From Apoda limacodes (taxonomy: Eukaryota > Arthropoda > Insecta > Lepidoptera > Limacodidae): a stretch of DNA of 64,000 nucleotides. The position numbers and the translations under genes were made by a program. Of the stretch, positions 42,932-54,310 are shown one piece after another; positions within the stretch are counted from its first letter, which is position 1; each line of letters begins with the position of its first letter. The notes under the pieces are model-generated. The model was not told where the DNA came from. It searched no databases and worked only from the letters and a program-made list of their open reading frames with translations. The stretch is taken from assembly GCA_946406115.1 (NCBI GenBank), contig OX291546.1:16175019-16239018 (forward strand). The letters run 5' to 3'.

Positions 42932-44240
42932 CTGAATTAAAAAAACTTTAGCCGGTCAGTTATAAGAATCAAATGAAGACAATTAATCATTTTAATCGAT
43001 TAGGAATGAAGCCGATATGTCGAATCAATTAAAATCATTAGTAAAATTTAAATTGTTGGTTTGTTTGAACATAGTAATACCGGGGTGGGGTGAAACGTTT
43101 TCGACCTGGCCTAGAGATGGCACCAGCAGGTCTTATTTTTGGCTTATATTCTGTTGTGCTATATGTCTTATCCTCCTCACAATTCGGTGTCTAAATTTCA
43201 TCAAAGTTTAATTGGTATATTTTAAATGAAGAATACTAGGGGTATATGGTAAAAAATGATAAAAAAAATCCTATTCCAGAAAATTTAGTTTTCCACTATG
43301 TCATTTATAAAGGACAAGAGCAGGTTATGAGGTTGTACTTTGTATAGGACATTGCATTTTACACAGAAATAAAATGATATTTTTTATATTGATGACACTA
43401 CGTCATATTTAAGAAAACTATTTTATTACTTAAACATAAAAAAAAAATCGCTCTCCGAAATTGTTTAGCAACAAAATAGACTAATTCTTGGCAACAACAT
43501 ATTTTGGCATAAAAATATATCAACATCAGCTATACTACACAATAAATCAACGTCATATGCTCTCTTTAACAATTGGTAGTAATATTTGATGATAAACTTC
43601 TAAAAAAACATAATAGTTATAAAAAAAATCAGTTGAATCTAAGTTCAGTTAGTGATTTCACTTTTAAAAAGCCATGTTAGATGGCAAAAAAGTAAAGGTT
43701 AAAATCAGTGAAACATTTCCTATTTGGTACAAAACAAGGATAAATATTGCATTTGTTGTAGCAAATGTAAGTTTTTTTGTTATGAAAGCCTGGGTTACGG
43801 CAACGAGCTTGTTTTGTTACATAATCGGGAAGGAGGGCTGCTTTTTGCTGTCTTCTTTGTAGTGAAAGTAAAGGCATTGAGGGTCCGGACTGGCGTTTCT
43901 GAACTCAATGACAATACCGGCGATGCTGGTGTAGGTTCAACTGATTGGTTGGCATCCAATGAACTTTTTGGGGAACTTTTTGAATCTGTATCGCGATCAT
44001 TTTAGAATCAACATCAGATACTTTGAAACAAAGTCAGATTGGTTTAAATAAAACATCGGCGAAAATGTCTTCTGTCAATACTGTGATCATGACAAATAGG
44101 CTATGTATTATACCTAGGACATTGGCAGTGTATGCAATCAAAACATAATAGTCTGACATTGTACTATATAAAGGAACAACCACATGTTGTGAGATAACAA
44201 AAAAAAAGTCTATTTCGAAAAATCATTCAAAACTTATACT
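42932..44240. other. Unassigned DNA upstream of the first exon found
   Basis: No upstream transporter exon was recognised. A minus-strand open stretch at about 43800-43996 is rich in Ser, Thr and Pro (TPASPVLSLSSETPV) but lacks a start and family resemblance. Confidence 0.35.
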
Positions 44241-44549
44241 TTAGTCAAAGTCAAAGTCAAAGTCAAAATGGTTTATTCAAATAAGGATTTTACAATTACT
44301 TTTGAATCGTCAAAGTTATAAAATATTATTTTTTGAACCCTCCCACCTTCCCGCCGGTTCACAATGTTGTGGATTTCTACCAAGAAGAATCCGGCAAGAA
44401 ACTCAATAGTTACTCTTTTAAAAACACTATCAATAATACAAATAAACTAAAATACAATTAATGTTTTAAATAAAAAAAATTTTGTCGTACAATTTTATGT
44501 TATGTCCATTTTAATTTGGTTTACCTATGCATCCTGTAATTGAGCATCA

Positions 44550-44852
44550 TCAGTCCCAAGGATTTTTATCATTTACATAGTCTGAAATATTGTAGTATGC
44601 CTTTTTACAAAGTACCTGCTTGATAAAAGATTTAAATTTACTTATTGATAGATGTTGAATTTTATTGGGAACTTTGTTGTAAAAGTGTATACATTGCCCC
44701 ATAAAAGAGTTACTTATTTTGTGTAGACGTGTATCATGCACCAACAGCTTATTTTTACTTCTAGTATTTACTTTGTGAACGTCACTTTTCTTGCTGAAAC
44801 TATTGATATTTTTATGTACATATAAAAGATTTTCATATATGTACTGCGACAC
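44550..44852 (-). pseudogene. LINE ORF2 C-terminal tail
   Basis: MSQYIYENLLYVHKNIN, then DTRLHKISNSFMGQCIHFYN and a KAYYNISDYVNDKNPW end are the conserved tail of this LINE group. It is separated from the RT palm by about 400 bp of damaged sequence. Confidence 0.82.
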
Positions 44853-45263
44853 TAAAGTTAAAATTTTTACTTCCCTAAACCTATCCCTCAGAGATATCCT
44901 AGATCCTAATTTATAAATAGCACGAATTGCCCTTTATTGTAACAAAAATATTGTATTTACATCAGCAGCGCTACCCCACAATAGGATACCATATGTCATT
45001 AAACTATGGAAATAGCTAAAATATACTATTTTTGCAGTGTCGACATCGGTCAATTGTCTTATTTTCTTGATCGCATTAACAGCAGAGCTAAGTTTTTTGG
45101 CTAGGTTATGAATATGAGGACCCCATTGAAGTTTGGAGTCCAGCGTTATGCCAAGAAAGACTTTTGAATTAACAAGTTCTAATTGCTCGCCATTAATATT
45201 AATACATGTCTGTCTCTGACTAACATTTGGTAATGTAAATTTAACACATTTGGTTTTTTTTCA

Positions 45264-45494
45264 TTAAGTAACAAATTTATTAGTGTAAAACCAATTTACA
45301 ATTTTAGAAAGGGCATTATTTAATTCATTATAATATGTCTGTCGTCTCTTAATTTTAAAAAGCAAAGAGGTTTCATCAGCAAATAAGACAATGTCATGAT
45401 TTTTTACATTATATGGGAGATCATTAATGTAAATAAGAAATAGAAAAGGACCTAAAATTGAGCCCTGATCCCGGAGATCTTTCACCGTTGACAT
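45264..45494 (-). pseudogene. LINE RT palm, catalytic Asp replaced
   Basis: QGSILGPFLFLIYINDLP then VLFADETSLLF: the usual GVPQGS is damaged upstream of QGS, and FADD is FADE, so a catalytic Asp is lost. It is out of frame with the upstream RT. Confidence 0.85.
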
Positions 45495-47091
45495 CTTTTT
45501 TCTGTACTCTCCTACTCATATAGGATGTCAAAAGGTCGAGAGCTTTGCCTCTAATACCATAGTGATGTAGCTTCTTGATGAGATTTTCATGTTGAACACA
45601 GTCAAATGCCTTAGATAAATCACAAAACACTCCAAGGGCGTCATGCGAATCCTCCCAGGCGTTATATATATTTTTTAATAGTGCCACTCCTGCATCGGTT
45701 GTGGAACGGCCTTTCATAAAGCCAAACTGTTTACTACTAAGTAGCTCATTAATACAGAAATGGCTTAACATTTGACAAAGTATGATTTTTTCAAAAACTT
45801 TACTGAGTATAGGTAGTATTGAAATAGGCCGAAAATTATTAGGATCTGTTGAACTACCTGATTTAAAAAGAGGTATAACTTTGCTAAGTTTCATCTCATC
45901 AGGAAACACACCACTATCAACACAACTATTAAAAATAATGGCTAAGGGTTGTGCTATAACATGAATTATTGAATTTATAGTTTTTACAGAAAGTCCCCAA
46001 AGGTCTGTGGTGTTTTTAATTTCTAATGTTTTAAATGTATTAATGATATCCGTAGGACTAATGTTTTTAAATACAAAGGGAATGTTACATTCAGGAACAC
46101 TAGTTTTTAATAATTTTTCTGCTAAGATTGGACTTGAGTTTAGATGTTCAGTTGTTTTGAATGGAATATTCTCAAAAAACTGCTCAAAGGCAACTGCTAC
46201 CTCAGAATTTGTTTTAAAACTAGCATCATCTACAATCAACTCAAAGTCCTGACAAGAATTCCAAGCTTTACCAGTTTCATTATTTATTATGTTCCATGTA
46301 GTTTTTATTTTATTTGTTGAATTTTTTACTTTATGTCTGAGGTGAATTGCTTTTGCAACAAGACAGACCTTTTTAAAGGTTTTTGAGTATTTTTTTAAAT
46401 ATTCCCTAAATATTTGGCTATTATTATATGTTTTTTCTTTATATAATTCATAGAGTTTATGAATACCTGGGGTTGCCCATTCACTAAAACTAAAGCGACT
46501 GGAAATCAGTTTCTTTTTTGCAGTAAATATTTTATTATACTCTGTAGTAATAGTGTCAAGAACAGTATTGTACATATCATTTGGTTTGCAATTATAAAGC
46601 AAATCTGGAAGTTTATGCATTAAGTTAGATTTAAATGATTCAACCCGTTTAGTTGTTTTTGGTATAAATTGAATTTCCTTTTTAGTAATACTTTTCTTTC
46701 TTTCTAAAACCACTAACTGTCCACAATGCTCTGACTCTAGATTGCTTATAATTGATTTTTGAATTGGTTTTATGTCAGTAAATATTTTGTCGATGCAAGT
46801 GGCACTGGATACAGCAATTCTAGTTGGTGCACAAAACAAATTATTTAAATTAAAAGAATGAAATAAGGCAAGCAATCTGGTGCTTAATGAGCTATTTTCC
46901 AAAATGTTTATATTGAAGTCTCCACAAACAATGATTTGTTTATTGGAATTGCTGATTTTATTCAGCACTTCTTCCATAACTAATTCAAAATTATCATAAA
47001 TTGCACAAGGCGGCTTGTATACACTCACAACAATGAGATGCTCAACTTCTATACAGGACAGCTCGGCAGTTCGCTCAACTGAGAGGCTCAC
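45424..47091 (-). pseudogene. LINE ORF2: endonuclease C-half and RT N-half
   Basis: VVSVYKPPCAIYDNF, IIVCGDFNINILE and ATCIDKIFTDI...SEHCGQL are apurinic-endonuclease-type motifs. After a linker come PNNFRPISILPILSKVFEKI, QFGFMKGRSTTDA and CDLSKAFDCVQHENLIKKL (RT). The reading frame is the same as 47098-47403, from which only one TAA separates it. Confidence 0.9.
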
Positions 47092-47097
47092 AATGTC

Positions 47098-47403
47098 TTA
47101 ACGTTCCTTAAACTTTAGCTGTTTATTAACTAAAATTAAAGAGCCACCATGGATAGCATTTACTCGGCTGAACGAACTTCCCACCTGGTGATTAGTGAAA
47201 TTGAACATAAACTGATGGCTGCGTAGCCAGTGTTCAGTGATACATAAAATGTCAATCTTTTGGCAGTTTATGAACAATTCAATTTCTAGTTCTTTCTGAG
47301 ACATTCCTTGTATATTCTGATGCACCAGGTTTAATGGAATATTATTTTTAGTATGACAAAGTTTATTTTTTTGTTTCTGTTTACATAAAACTTGAGTAGA
47401 CAT
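47098..47403 (-). pseudogene. LINE ORF2 N-terminal endonuclease part
   Basis: LVHQNIQGMSQKELEIEL and ILCITEHWLRSHQF: the N of HQNIQG and the E of TEHW are the metal-binding and catalytic residues of LINE endonucleases. It ends at a TAA in frame with the rest of ORF2. Confidence 0.88.
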
Positions 47404-47477
47404 AGATTGTTTAATATAATCATTATTAGTGTTGGAATTATATAATATGCCAAAGTGGTCCTTTGTTGTCTGAAAAT

Positions 47478-48500
47478 TTAATTTAAATCATTACATGTCA
47501 AATTATTATACTGCTCAATAGAAGCAGGTTGTTTAGCTAAATGATTAGCTGAAATGTCAATTACACTATTATAATTGCACTGCTCAATAGAAGCAGGTTG
47601 TTGAGCCAAATACTTGGCTGAAATGTCAATTACACTACTATAATTACACTGCTCAATAAAAGCAGATTGTTTAGCCAAATTATTGGCTGTGGTATTAATA
47701 TAAAATGATAGCGACAAGGCTAACACTCTGGTACAATGGTGTGTGAGATAATATTTATGTCTTGTCCTTATATAATTATGTCTAAAAATACTGTTAGTGT
47801 CTATCACATGAAAGTTATTGTTATTGCTAGACATAGTATGCAAAGCTAAATTTAACTCACATCTAAGGTTGTTTTCCTCCTGTGGCAAACCCTTACAATA
47901 GGGAAATGTAAACATTACAATTTTTTTTACTTTAAGTGCGCTTATACTATTATAATATTGTCTTAATTCACTTTTATTTACATTACCCCTATTACCGATA
48001 AATATTACTAATGTAGAGGATGGAGTGATTTTGTCAGACTTTACTAAACTTCTTATTATATTAACATAATTGGCATTTGGCATACAATTATTTAAAACCA
48101 GTTGTCCTACACTTGAGCTGAGAAAGTGTCCAAAACCTTTTCCCATTTCATCGCAAAACATTACTATATTGTCATCAACATTACATTTTTGTGAGACACT
48201 AGTTGAGTGAGAACTGTTGTGAGCATATGAGTGTTGGTCTGATTCCAAACTGACACACATTGACGACTGAGGTGTTGGTAAAGGTAGTAACAAGGATGCA
48301 CAATCTGGCTGTGAATCGCTGAGGCGTTTACAATTAGACATACTGTGATTGAGTTGTAATGACTCAAAACGCTCTGCATTATATTTACTCAATTCAATCA
48401 GCTCATTCATAGCCAGTGTGTGCTCCTCCATCTCTCTCAGAGACTCTTCATACTTGCAGGTCATCATCTGCAAGGATGTATGTAAATCTTTTATTTGCAA
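47478..48500 (-). CDS. LINE ORF1: coiled coil, SGNH-esterase-like domain, 23-residue repeats
   Basis: A 340-residue ORF. The N-terminus (about residues 1-50) is a leucine/glutamate-rich predicted coiled coil. Residues about 110-270 follow the layout of the SGNH/GDSL-like ORF1 domain known in CR1/L2-group LINEs: a first beta strand ending VMFCDEMGKGFG where GDS would be, LVIFIGNRGNVN, KKIVMFTFPYCKGLP and a late YYLTHHCTRVLALSL. The serine position is not GDS, so esterase activity is doubtful. The C-terminus has nearly three copies of a 23-residue repeat (69-bp period; LAKQPASIEQCNYNSVIDIS). It probably starts upstream of the ATG; the frame is open for some 20 further codons. The role in the family is RNA binding or membrane/RNP function in retrotransposition. 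Confidence 0.75.
   Translation of the reverse strand: MQIKDLHTSLQMMTCKYEESLREMEEHTLAMNELIELSKYNAERFESLQLNHSMSNCKRLSDSQPDCASLLLPLPTPQSSMCVSLESDQHSYAHNSSHSTSVSQKCNVDDNIVMFCDEMGKGFGHFLSSSVGQLVLNNCMPNANYVNIIRSLVKSDKITPSSTLVIFIGNRGNVNKSELRQYYNSISALKVKKIVMFTFPYCKGLPQEENNLRCELNLALHTMSSNNNNFHVIDTNSIFRHNYIRTRHKYYLTHHCTRVLALSLSFYINTTANNLAKQSAFIEQCNYSSVIDISAKYLAQQPASIEQCNYNSVIDISANHLAKQPASIEQYNNLTCNDLN
47511..47700 (-). repeat. 69-bp in-frame minisatellite in LINE ORF1
   Basis: CTGCTCAATA begins at 47511, 47580 and 47649, exactly 69 bp apart. The units differ by only a few bases and keep the ORF open. Confidence 0.92.
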
Positions 48501-48765
48501 GTCGATCCGGCAAACTTTCAGAACCTTATTTTCCTCGGAATTTACAGTAATTACTATGATTAAACTTTATACTGGTCGACGCCATTTTGCTAATAATGAC
48601 AGGTGTCACAGACTCCAGGAACTTTTAGTTTGCTCGGTGGGCAAAAGATAGATGTCGCTATATGGTATTTATACCGCAAAAAACGACTTATAATCGCCAA
48701 ATATTTTTTTAGTGGATAGATAGTTGTAGGGCGTTATGAGCTTGTATATAAATATTTAGGTCGAT

Positions 48766-49135
48766 GGTCGAGTGCCTACTGAACAAAACGCTGCAAATAA
48801 ATAAACGACCTCACTTGGCGAAAAAGAAAACTTGGTTCACCATGACAACGCACCTGCACATTTATCGATCGTTGCGATGATTAAATCAAGGTATTGTTCC
48901 CCCAAACCATCATATTTACCTGATTTAGCCCCCAGCGACTATTATCTGTTTACAACCTTAAAAAAATCCTTAGAAGTTAAAGATTTGACAGCAACGAAGA
49001 AGTCGTCGATGCTTTAAATTAGTATTTTGAGAAACCTGATAAATCAGACCATTAAAATGGTATCACTGTATTAGAAACCGTTATTATGAGCAAATAAATT
49101 ACTCCTAATGGCGATTTTGTTGAATACTAATATGA
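48766..49135 (+). pseudogene. mariner transposase C-terminal fossil
   Basis: KRPHLAKKK, HHDNAPAHLS, SYLPDLAPSDYYLFTTLKKS and a tail like YFEKPDKSDH match the last third of mariner transposases. The second catalytic Asp lies in DNAPAH and the third in PDLAPSDY (DD34D pattern). The N-terminal two thirds are absent, and stops follow 49017. Confidence 0.85.
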
Positions 49136-49157
49136 GAATCGATTATCAGGTTGAATT

Positions 49158-49586
49158 TCATTGCCATGGCACTTGTTTAATAAAATTATTGAGAATACTG
49201 ATTAGGAGTGCTCCTGTCTGCCTAGTTGTGGTGCGTGGGTTTAATTTCCCGCATATACCAAGCATAGATCCCTGAGGTACTCCTATGTTGACACATGATC
49301 CTAAGGACTTACTTCCATCAATATCAACTGTCTGCATTCTGTTTTGTAGATAGGAATTACTTAAATCTGAAGCACTACTTTTAATACTATAATGTTTTAA
49401 TTTTAGCAGAAGCGTTGAGTGATCCACACAATGAAAAGCTTTGGCAAGGTCACAAAAGATACTTGAGGCGTCTTGTGACTTTTCACACGTGCTATAAATA
49501 TGTTTGATGAGAGTTATTATCCTTTCATAAAGCTTCGGCGGCACTGGGATATGAATTAATTGCTTGAGTAGGGATAATCGGTACAT
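49158..49586 (-). pseudogene. LINE RT core fragment
   Basis: SSIFCDLAKAFHCVDHSTLL, SYLQNRMQTVDIDG and NIGVPQGSMLG are RT motifs of Jockey-type LINEs. The frame breaks off right after PQGS, before the FADD box, so it is a dead internal fragment. Confidence 0.85.
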
Positions 49587-49734
49587 CGTCCATCGGTAAT
49601 TTTTCTAATTTCTAATTTTAGCACATTCTGGATTTTCCGAATTATTTACACATCAATATTTTATTTATTTCCTACTATTCCATATTATGTTATTTTCTAT
49701 TGGGAAGTGCAGTCGTGATAATAATTTTTTTTAC

Positions 49735-49950
49735 CTCTCCAGCAACAAAAGGGTGGTTTTGCTGTTCAAAAACAGTGGGCAACATCGATTTTTGTTGCGA
49801 GAGTGAGAAAAAGTAATGCAACGTTCGAATATTGCCTTTTGTAATTTTGCGATATTGTAAAAAAAAATATTGTAAAAAAACACGATGATTGGCTTAGAAA
49901 CAAATTTATTTTAATGAAAAGCATAACTACATTGCATTTCTCATTGATAA
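49735..49950. repeat. Dispersed repeat, copy 1 (pair with 50863-51100)
   Basis: CCTCTCCAGCAACAAAAGGG then GGTTTTGCTGTTCAAAAACA corresponds to CCTCACCAGCACGAAAAGGA/TAGTTTTGCTGTCCAAAATC at 50863 onward, same orientation, 1.1 kb apart. Their minus strands share QQNxPFxAGEVK, so the repeat may derive from a coding sequence. Confidence 0.65.
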
Positions 49951-50510
49951 CGTACTTAATATTTATGATTAATAAATCCTACTTATAATCAATAGCGTTT
50001 AATTAAAAAAAAAAACGAGTTGCACTCCGGGAGTGCCGGCAGAAGTGAAAACCTTTACACACGATTCGCGCTTAACACTCAAATATGTCACTAGACATGT
50101 CTTTGACATTGTCAAGAAATAATAATGTTTGTTTATTTACTTTTTTGACGTAGTATATTTGACATCGCAATCTGTCATAGAATTAAAATTCCATATCCAA
50201 CCTCCCTGTACTACTCATAATCGCGAATACTAAAAATAAAAATTATAATAGGCGTGGCATTACGGTTTCCGTATTTTACAGAGACAAAGATGCACTTTGT
50301 TCAATTTCCATATTTATATACATAACGAACGAATTTTACGAATAAACAGCAGTATGGCCACTACACAGACGGTCGAGCCATCAGCAGTCACCATCCATGG
50401 ATGCGCGTAGCACGCTGTAACATAAACACACACGAACATTCGCGCAAGCGCCTTGCGCCGCCTAAACGAAACAGCAGGCGCAGGCATACATTTTCGCCGC
50501 ACGGTAAAAA

Positions 50511-50531
50511 GAGAGGGGGATACTCCCTCTC
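50511..50531. repeat. 7-bp stem hairpin
   Basis: GAGAGGG-7-bp-CCCTCTC in a GC-rich patch (50380-50560). Role unknown. Confidence 0.55.
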
Positions 50532-50862
50532 CTACGCCGCGCCAGCTATCTACTCTCCATCCGTCTTACGAATTTTCACGATCAGGACACGTGACCTAAA
50601 GAACTTTTAGCTTCAAAAAATATGCTTTGTTTTCGATAAAAGTTTCATAGGGTAGATTTATGAACGCTCGTCTAAAAAAAAAAAAAAAAAACTACTTAAT
50701 TATTTTAACCTGAAATCGTTTATTTACGTATATATTGTATTTTTTTTATGAAAAAATGAGTGACTCGAGTTACGAAAATATTTTTTTTAACACCAGAAGA
50801 GCTAAGACTACAAGTATCTAATGCTGCACTAAGCTTTTTACCAGAAAAGTCACGTGAAAAAT

Positions 50863-51100
50863 ATTTTTCACCTCACCAGCACGAAAAGGATAGTTTTGCT
50901 GTCCAAAATCAGTTAGTAAAATCAAATTTTGCTCACTAGTGAAGCAAAGTAATTCACTGTTCGAAGATTGACTTTTAGAATTAACCCGATGATGAAAAAA
51001 TAACAATACAATGACAGAAACACATTTCGGGACAAATACTTAACCTTGTTCATTTTAATTAACATAGCATTTTTCGCTTTTAAATGAGTTTTTTTAAAAT
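50863..51100. repeat. Dispersed repeat, copy 2
   Basis: See 49735-49950. On the minus strand the 62-residue ORF 50818-51006 reads LLCFTSEQNLILLTDFGQQ, with no family recognised. Confidence 0.6.
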
Positions 51101-51800
51101 TATTAGTATTATTAAAAGTTTATACAGCTAACTTAAAAAATATCACATGTTGTTTTAATAGCAATGGCAGAGGTTGTAGTAGGTACAATTCCGAACGCAA
51201 CATGTATACACAAAATGTCTAGATCACAGCAAATTTGTGTATTTATGACCAAATCACCAACGGTGAGGGTAGGCCTTAACAGTGGATACGTATGAGGCTG
51301 ATGAAAAAAAAAGAGTTCTACTTGCGAACTTTTGCGATTTATAATCAGCTCTTTTACTAATAGATTTTGCTAAAAATGGATATTTATATCACTTCCATTC
51401 GTCTAACTGGAATTTTTTTATGCTTACAACACAACAGCAACCAGGACACTTTGCAAATTATGTACCTGACTCCTGACCAGTGTGATCAGATTTAAATTGA
51501 CGATTCTGCTAGTTAGCCAAAATCTGCTAAAAACTGTTAAATAATTTATAGAAAATGCTACAACAATGTTGGCTCATCAGTTGCCTAGAATTTTTGTTTA
51601 TACATCAGTATTCATACAAGTAGTAAGTCATTTATATTCAATGGTAGGAACGGTTTTTTCTGTGGCTCTAAATTCATGCATATATTTATAGTTACATTTT
51701 TTTATTTAAATAGATTTATTTATTTCGTAATCGGCGTAGGTTCTAACGGCAACTCCTCAATTATAGAAAAAAAACAAACAATCAAATCTTTCCTCTTTAA
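51100..51800. other. No feature recognised
   Basis: A+T-rich sequence without supported ORFs. Confidence 0.4.
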
Positions 51801-51811
51801 TGGCATAATAC

Positions 51812-51990
51812 ATTCGTGTCTGTGAAACCATGGAAATACACATACAAAATTTCAACCCAATCGATCAAGCCGTTTAATAGTTGACATACCAACAGCAGCG
51901 CCACCTACCGAGTCCAATTTTTAAATCATCCAGAAAACCATCGAAATACCCATATAAAATTTCAACCCAATCGGTTCAGCTGTTTAGAAG
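51812..51990. repeat. Two tandem-like copies of a ~48-bp unit
   Basis: TGGAAATACACATACAAAAT then TTCAACCCAATCGATCAAGC, and CGAAATACCCATATAAAATT then TCAACCCAATCGGTTCAGC, about 110 bp apart. This is part of a common lepidopteran repeat. Confidence 0.6.
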
Positions 51991-52179
51991 TTATGTGAAA
52001 AATGAAGTAATTACGTAATTAAGTAATTAGGAATGTATGAAAGGATATTTTTTACTACCCGTTGTCCTATTACCCGTTTTCCCGTAGGAATGAAGCATTT
52101 TCCCGCGGTAAAAAGTAGTCTATGTTCATCAGGGATAATGTCGGCTTCTAATGGTAAAAGAATTTTTCAAATCGAGATT

Positions 52180-53088
52180 AGTATAGATTCAATAAGTTCG
52201 TACTGTATTTTATACCTACTTATCTAATATACGTTGTTTCTGTTTATGTTGGTTTCTGATTTTTTTTCTTAGTATACTATATATATCCAATGGCCTGCCT
52301 TCTTTGATGCCCATAGTTCAAGTCAATGGCAAGCCAATGGTTTAGTGAGTAATAATATATGATGGAAGGAAAAATTTGAGATTGAGAATAAAAGGCATAC
52401 AAAATTGCAGACATGCAAGTCAAATATTTTTTGGGCTATTGAAGAGAATCGGTATATTTGCAAGATCTTTAATTATCTATATATATCTTACTCTCTTGAA
52501 AACTCACTTAACCCATTGTGCACTAGAGTTTTTGCCTGTTTTTCTGTGCGTTTGTTCACAATAATCTCAGAATGAGCTGTTTTTGCAGTAAGTATACAGT
52601 TTTCACTTTTCGATTGTGGCAGGATACCCGTAACATTTAGTCTTTGTTTCGTTCCAATCGACATACAGACAAAAAAGATAAGTTAGTTGACATTAATAAG
52701 CGCTATTTCAGAAACGTGCTTCGATCGATTTAGTTGGAACTCTTGACTGTAATTTGTAAAAATCCGCGATTAGAAGTTTATATGAACACAATGAACACAT
52801 ATTTTAAAAAATATCTATATTTACATTATTGTTATTATGCTCCCGAAGATGTAATTGTGAAGCGGTGGAAAAGGGGAGATCTTCCGCCAGCCGAGGTGTT
52901 ATACCGGGGACCGCCGTGTTTCACCTTTTTTTTTCTGTACGGACTAAGGATGCAGCCATTACTGCTCCACCGGGCTTTAGCGTGATTCACTTAACTTGCG
53001 TTCCTATATATGCTGATCAGCCGAAGAAACTTTGATAGCGTGACGCAGTACGATACGGTCCGCTACATCATTAATAAATAATAATAAT
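52180..53088. other. No gene; family X scrap at 52950-52985
   Basis: GATGCAGCCATTACTGCTCC followed by ACCGGGCTTT is a third, short piece of repeat family X. The rest is unassigned. Confidence 0.45.
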
Positions 53089-53360
53089 AAATTAGGGATC
53101 AGTTTCAAGGTTCTTCACGCCTTGGTCTGGCGCGGCTAGTCTAATCATCATTTCCGGGTAGTTTTTGACGGGGCCATTTCGACAGAGCACCGTGCCCAAG
53201 TCGGAGTCCCACAAGGAAATCAAGCCAACGATGAAATCCTTATCAAGCAGGAGCCACTCTGGCGTTGGTTGGACGTTGTGTATCTGACATCATCTATGAA
53301 CCGCAACCAAGCAGTCTCCAAAAATGAAGCAGTGTCTTAACGCCTTACCCAACTGGCTTT
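53089..53360 (+). pseudogene. LINE RT fragment
   Basis: Plus-strand VVFDGAISTEHRAQVGVPQG (53146-53205) is the RT motif before the FADD box. KQCLNALPNWLSEWKLS (about 53325-53375) is the segment after it, in another frame. The FADD part between them is lost. Confidence 0.7.
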
Positions 53361-53539
53361 CCGAATGGAAGTTGTCGAAAGACAACAAAGAAATATCCAC
53401 CCCGGCTTCAACTCTTGGATGAGGTCTCCTTTTTAAAGAAAAGTATGATCGCGCTTCTTCGAGGATAACATAATTAAAGAGTCTCTGAAGTAGTATCGGT
53501 GTACCAACCACTTTCAGAAGCCCTGACGTCATTTCTTAC

Positions 53540-54310
53540 CCACTGCTTTTTTGTACTTAAGCTGTTTTAAGGCCATTCTAATCTAAAGCTCACGTCTGGG
53601 ATAACTTCGATATAGTGTCGAGTTATTTTGGCTTTGGGTTCTTTAGCCGTGATGTTTACGGGATCACGAGTTTGTATAACTGTCGATAGAAGTTCTCTCT
53701 CTCAATATTTCATGTTGGACGAAATGATTTTGCCAGTTTCAATATTCAACTTTGTCAACTCTCGTTGCCCAATACGCTCAGTGTGCTAGTGGAACTCGAC
53801 GTCTTTTAAATACAAAAATCTCCACTCTTTTTTAATTCAGTTTAAAGCTTTGAATGTTCTATTTTGTGTAAAGCTCTCAGTGCATTTTTTTTAATACCAC
53901 TAAGGTGGCAAACAAGCTTACGGTCCGCCTGATGGTAAGCGGTTACCTATAGCTTATCTATAGCTGCAATCTATGACTTCTTGAAGAACCCCATTCTGTA
54001 GTCCTTCATAATTTCGAACAATTCCTCGGAACACAACCCATTGTACGGTCGCGGTCAGAAAATGTTTACCAGTTTCGAAATTAGATTCTATATCACACTT
54101 TTTTCACTAAGTCTAAAATGCCATATCAAGTTACTTATTACCTCTCAAAAGGTATTATGCAAAATGACGCATCGAGAAAAACAACAAGAATTATTGATCA
54201 CTCTTTAATAATGGAACTAAGTATCTTTATTTGTTGAAATGACATTTATCAAAAAATATTGTTTGAATGTCGTTTTGACAAGAGAAAAATTTTACAAAAG
54301 ATTTTTTCAT
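53540..54310. other. Unassigned, with lepidopteran repeat at about 53900
   Basis: GGTGGCAAACAAGCTTACGG then TCCGCCTGATGGTAAGCGG is a widespread lepidopteran repeat motif. No gene. Confidence 0.45.

Larger units (their letters stand above)
44241..48620 (-). mobile_element. Nearly full-length Daphne/CR1-type LINE with ORF1 and ORF2
   Basis: The 3' end carries TCAAAG repeats (44243-44268; GACTTT tail on the element strand). Internally, from 48620 downward: ORF1 (47478-48500), endonuclease (47098-47403 onward), RT (45264-46500) and the C-terminal end (44550-44852). ORF2 has one in-frame stop (47098-47100) and a frame change near 45430-45480, so this copy is inactive. Related to the split copy at 150-249/6974-8632. 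Classification within the Jockey/CR1 group is by motif memory only. Confidence 0.85.

Noticed and set aside
43724..44005. 93-residue plus-strand ORF
   Set aside because: The opposite strand has an equally open Ser/Thr-rich stretch; neither has a start context, splice sites or family match.
50401..50610. 69-residue basic plus-strand ORF
   Set aside because: Produced by a GC-rich, hairpin-bearing patch; arginine richness follows base composition.
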